Below, piece by piece: positions 60,960-64,000 of a stretch of DNA of 64,000 nucleotides; position 1 is the stretch's first letter, and every line of letters begins with the position of its first letter. This DNA is from Brevibacillus centrosporus (GTDB lineage: Bacteria > Bacillota > Bacilli > Brevibacillales > Brevibacillaceae). A model generated the notes under the pieces. The model made no database searches. It saw nothing but the letters and a program-made list of their open reading frames with translations, and was not told where the DNA came from. The DNA lies in the NCBI RefSeq assembly GCF_003710815.1, contig NZ_RHHP01000002.1, positions 1 through 64,000 on the forward strand, written 5' to 3'. The position numbers and the translations under genes were made by a program.

Positions 60960-62744
60960 TTACGCTTCTACCTTTTCTTCTACAGTCGTTGCGATATGCA
61001 GATCGGACAGCTGTCTTGGTGCTACGACATCTGGTGCGTTTACCATCAGGTCGGTTGCACTCGCTGTTTTCGGGAACGCGATTACTTCACGCAGGTTCGT
61101 ACGTCCAGCCAGCAGCATAATCAAGCGGTCCAGACCAAGGGCGATACCGCCATGTGGTGGTGTGCCGTAATCGAAAGCATCGAGCAGGAATCCAAATTGC
61201 TCACGAGCTTCTTCTTGTGTAAAGCCGAGCGCTTTGAACATTTTCTCTTGGACATCGCGCTTGAAGATCCGCATGGAACCGCCGCCAAGCTCATAGCCGT
61301 TGAGTACCATGTCGTATGCCTGTGCACGGATTTGACCTGGATCCGTGTCGAACAGGTGCAGGTCTTCGTCTTTTGGACGTGTGAACGGATGGTGCAGCGC
61401 CACGTAGCGTTTTGCTTCTTCATCCCATTCAACCAGCGGGAAGTCTACGACCCACAGGAAAGCAAATTTGCTGTGGTCGATGAGGCCAAGTTCTGCACCC
61501 AGCTTGGAGCGCAGAGCGCCCAGCGCATCTGCAACCACTTTTGGTTTGTCTGCTACGAACAGGAGCAAGTCGCCATCTTCTGCAGACAGGCGTTTTTTCA
61601 GCTCCGCGATCTCTTCTTCTTTAAAGAACTTCGCGATTGGACCTTTTACTTCGCCGCCTTGGAAGCCGATGTAAGCCAAGCCTTTTGCACCATAGCGGTT
61701 CGCGAATTTTTGCAGGTCGTCTGCTTCTTTGCGGGAATAATGACCGCAGCCTTTTGCGTTGATCGCTTTTACCTGACCGCCGCCTGCAACGACACTTGCA
61801 AATACTTTAAAGTCGCTGGATGCCACGAGGTCAGATACATCTGTCAGCTCCATACCAAAACGTACGTCCGGCTTGTCGGAGCCATAGCGTCCCATCGCTT
61901 CTGCATAAGTCAGGCGCGGGAATGGGGTTGGGATGTCTACACCAAGCGTTGCTTTGAATACGTGAGCCACCATCTCTTCCATCATCGGCAAAATTTCCTC
62001 CATCGACAGGAAAGAGGTCTCGATGTCCACTTGCGTAAATTCCGGTTGACGGTCAGCTCGCAGGTCTTCGTCACGGAAGCAACGGGCGATCTGATAGTAA
62101 CGCTCCAGACCGGATACCATCAACAGCTGCTTGAACAGCTGAGGAGATTGAGGCAATGCGTAGAATTCTCCTGGATGCACACGAGATGGCACCAGGTAGT
62201 CGCGAGCGCCCTCTGGAGTGCTCTTATTCAGGATCGGAGTTTCAACCTCTAAGAAACCGTTGTTGTCGAGGTAATCGCGGAACGCTTTCGCTGCTTTGCT
62301 GCGCAGATACAGGGAGCGCTGCATTTCGGGACGACGAAGGTCCAGATAGCGGTATTTCAGGCGAACCTGCTCATCTACATCGATCTCATCCTCGATTTGG
62401 AACGGAGGCGTTTTCGCTTCGTTCAAGATTTGGATGTCAGAGATATGGACCTCGATTTCACCTGTTTGCAGTTTCGGGTTGATCGCTTCCGGTGCACGGT
62501 TCACGACGGTTCCTTTTACGACCAGTACGTATTCGCTGCGGACCTTGTCGGCCAGCTCCCATGCGCCTTTGTGGTGCTCAGGGTTGAATACGATTTGCAC
62601 GATCCCTGTACGGTCACGGAAGTCGATGAAAATAACTCCGCCGAGGTCGCGGCGTTTTTGTACCCAGCCATTCAGGACAATTTCCTGTCCTACGTGTTCT
62701 TTTGTTACTTCTCCGCAATGTACGGTGCGATATTGCCATGACAT
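60960..62744 (-). CDS. aspS: Aspartyl-tRNA synthetase
   Basis: This 594-residue class IIb enzyme has an N-terminal OB fold ([19 protein letters not shown]), [13 protein letters not shown], motif 2 [16 protein letters not shown], a bacterial GAD insert, and motif 3 [12 protein letters not shown]. It charges tRNA(Asp), or tRNA(Asp/Asn) if non-discriminating. It is 23 bp after hisS and in one operon. Confidence 0.97.
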   Translation of the reverse strand: MSWQYRTVHCGEVTKEHVGQEIVLNGWVQKRRDLGGVIFIDFRDRTGIVQIVFNPEHHKGAWELADKVRSEYVLVVKGTVVNRAPEAINPKLQTGEIEVHISDIQILNEAKTPPFQIEDEIDVDEQVRLKYRYLDLRRPEMQRSLYLRSKAAKAFRDYLDNNGFLEVETPILNKSTPEGARDYLVPSRVHPGEFYALPQSPQLFKQLLMVSGLERYYQIARCFRDEDLRADRQPEFTQVDIETSFLSMEEILPMMEEMVAHVFKATLGVDIPTPFPRLTYAEAMGRYGSDKPDVRFGMELTDVSDLVASSDFKVFASVVAGGGQVKAINAKGCGHYSRKEADDLQKFANRYGAKGLAYIGFQGGEVKGPIAKFFKEEEIAELKKRLSAEDGDLLLFVADKPKVVADALGALRSKLGAELGLIDHSKFAFLWVVDFPLVEWDEEAKRYVALHHPFTRPKDEDLHLFDTDPGQIRAQAYDMVLNGYELGGGSMRIFKRDVQEKMFKALGFTQEEAREQFGFLLDAFDYGTPPHGGIALGLDRLIMLLAGRTNLREVIAFPKTASATDLMVNAPDVVAPRQLSDLHIATTVEEKVEA

Positions 62745-62767
62745 GTTGGTAATCCCCCACTCAATTT

Positions 62768-64000
62768 CTAGTTTGTATGGTGTAATGTAGCGTTCAGCAC
62801 GGAAACGAGCTCTTCCCGCTTGACTTCCTGCTGTTCACCCGTTGCCATCTCTTTGAGCACGACTGTGCCGTTTGCCAGCTCTGACTCGCCGATGATCGCC
62901 GTAAAACGTGCGGACAAACGATCAGCTTGCTTCAGCTGTGCCTTCATTTTGCGATCCAGGTAATCGAGCTCAGCGGCGATTCCAGCTTGACGCAGCTGGT
63001 CGACGAGGACGAAGCCCTGCGTTTTTGCCTCAGGAGACTGTACGACGACGAAGCAATCGATGCCACCTGTGATCGGCAGCTGTACGCCTTGCTTTTCCAG
63101 TGCCAGGAGCAAGCGCTCGATACTGAGTGCAAAGCCGATTCCCGGCATGTCATCTCCACCCAGCTCTGCCACCAGTCCGTTGTAGCGTCCTCCACCGCAC
63201 AAGGTTTCTACCGCACCGATTTCCGCCATTTTGATTTCAAAAGCGGTCAGCGTGTAGTAGTCCAATCCGCGCACCAGACGTGGGTTCACGTGATACGGAA
63301 TATCCAGTGCTGTCAGGTAGCCTTTCACGGCTTCAAAATGCGCGGCAGACTCCTCACTCAGGTAGTCGAGAATCGACGGAGCATCTTTCGTCAGCGATTT
63401 GCACTTCTCGTTTTTGCAATCGAGAACGCGCAGTGGATTGCGGTCGATCCGGGATTGGCAGTCTTCGCAAAGCTCTGTGCGCACGCCATTTAGATGTGCC
63501 AGCAGATGCTCGCGATGACGAGCGCGATCTTCCAGCGTTCCTACGCTGTTCAGCTCTACGCTGAGCCCAGTCAGTCCCAGCTCCTGATACAAGCGGATCG
63601 CAAGTCCAATCACCTCAGCGTCAATCGCCGGATCGCTGGAGCCGATCGCCTCTGCACCAAACTGTACGAACTGACGGTAGCGACCTGCTTGCGGACGCTC
63701 GTGACGGAACATCGGGCCGAGGTAGTACAGCTTGGTCGGCTGATTCGGCACACCGTACAGTTTGTTTTCGACATAAGAGCGGACGACGCCAGCTGTTCCT
63801 TCTGGACGGAGCGTCAGCGCATCGGTACTGCGCGGATTTGCCACGCTGTACATTTCTTTTTCCACGATGTCAGTCGTCTCACCCACTCCGCGCTGGAAAA
63901 GCTCAGTGCTTTCAAACAGCGGTGTGCGGATCTCCTGATAGTTGGAACGCCGGCACAAATCGCGGGCTTTTGCCTCCACGTAGTGCCACAGCTCTACGGT
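62768..64000 (-). CDS. hisS: Histidyl-tRNA synthetase (5' end outside the window)
   Basis: The last about 410 residues are seen. Reading from the edge: [20 protein letters not shown], then class II motif 2 [17 protein letters not shown], the His-specific [15 protein letters not shown] and [13 protein letters not shown], and the C-terminal anticodon domain. The start is beyond 64000. It precedes aspS as in other Bacilli. Confidence 0.97.
   Translation of the reverse strand, partial: TVELWHYVEAKARDLCRRSNYQEIRTPLFESTELFQRGVGETTDIVEKEMYSVANPRSTDALTLRPEGTAGVVRSYVENKLYGVPNQPTKLYYLGPMFRHERPQAGRYRQFVQFGAEAIGSSDPAIDAEVIGLAIRLYQELGLTGLSVELNSVGTLEDRARHREHLLAHLNGVRTELCEDCQSRIDRNPLRVLDCKNEKCKSLTKDAPSILDYLSEESAAHFEAVKGYLTALDIPYHVNPRLVRGLDYYTLTAFEIKMAEIGAVETLCGGGRYNGLVAELGGDDMPGIGFALSIERLLLALEKQGVQLPITGGIDCFVVVQSPEAKTQGFVLVDQLRQAGIAAELDYLDRKMKAQLKQADRLSARFTAIIGESELANGTVVLKEMATGEQQEVKREELVSVLNATLHHTN

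Noticed and set aside
60996..62252. 418-codon plus-strand frame opposite aspS
   Set aside because: Shadow of aspS, with the same bias; no start signal.

Overview
The window looks like Brevibacillus or a close relative in the Paenibacillaceae. Protein similarity and gene order are those of a spore-forming Firmicute: hisS-aspS-6S RNA-tcdA-rarA-cymR-iscS, recD2-yrrD-yrzR, and alaS-ireB-ruvX-yrzB-mltG-yrrM-udk-PBP, as around yrrC/yrvM in Bacillus subtilis. The sigma factor sigK is present but split by an element. By eye the chromosomal backbone is moderately GC-rich and the central 21 kb is clearly AT-rich.

Layout. (1) 1-8.85 kb is ordinary backbone: an NlpC/P60 hydrolase with a dead first domain, a MurF-like ligase divergent from a CapA-like protein, a YbaK-type deacylase, an SDR, a CarD regulator, an MBL hydrolase, and two YdcZ-type transporters around a shortened Crp/Fnr regulator. 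Several remnants (GNAT, MerR) lie between them. (2) 8.85-12.24 kb is bracketed by a 380-bp direct repeat of the 3' end of sigK. It carries a secreted protein, a small membrane protein, and remnants of a phage-type ATP-dependent DNA ligase and a nucleosidase. (3) 12,458-33,809 is a sigK-intervening ('skin') element of 21,346 bp. Its ends share the 6-bp core CGTGAA (minus strand). Excision at the core restores a 236-codon sigK exactly in frame. Inside are the large serine recombinase next to one end, a ParB-like gene, a PHP/AAA ATPase (TrlF type), two more tandem serine recombinases (one broken), and a large arsenic block: ACR3, ArsC, two ArsI, ArsN1, an ArsP-type permease, an ArsO-type monooxygenase, three ArsR and one MarR. 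A Mrr-type nuclease and a small ORF sit by the right end. (4) 34-64 kb is backbone again: a TPR protein, PRC-barrel proteins, an HD-GYP phosphodiesterase, a JAMM protein, a PBP, and then the conserved cluster down to hisS. RNA elements are an alaS T-box, a yybP-ykoY Mn riboswitch before terC, and 6S RNA between aspS and tcdA.

How it works together. In the mother cell the recombinase should excise the skin to rebuild sigK. The vegetative and forespore genome keeps it, and with it the arsenic genes. These cover inorganic arsenic (ArsC reduction, ACR3 efflux) and organoarsenicals (ArsI C-As bond cleavage, ArsP-type efflux, ArsN1 acetylation). Three different palindrome families next to the three ArsR genes suggest separate regulons. 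The most unusual points are the precise skin ends with a 12-bp inverted repeat around the excised junction, a recombinase whose C-terminus is recoded by excision, a 32-bp perfect palindrome at the right end, the duplicated sigK 3' end, and several cysteine-pair small proteins in the ars block.
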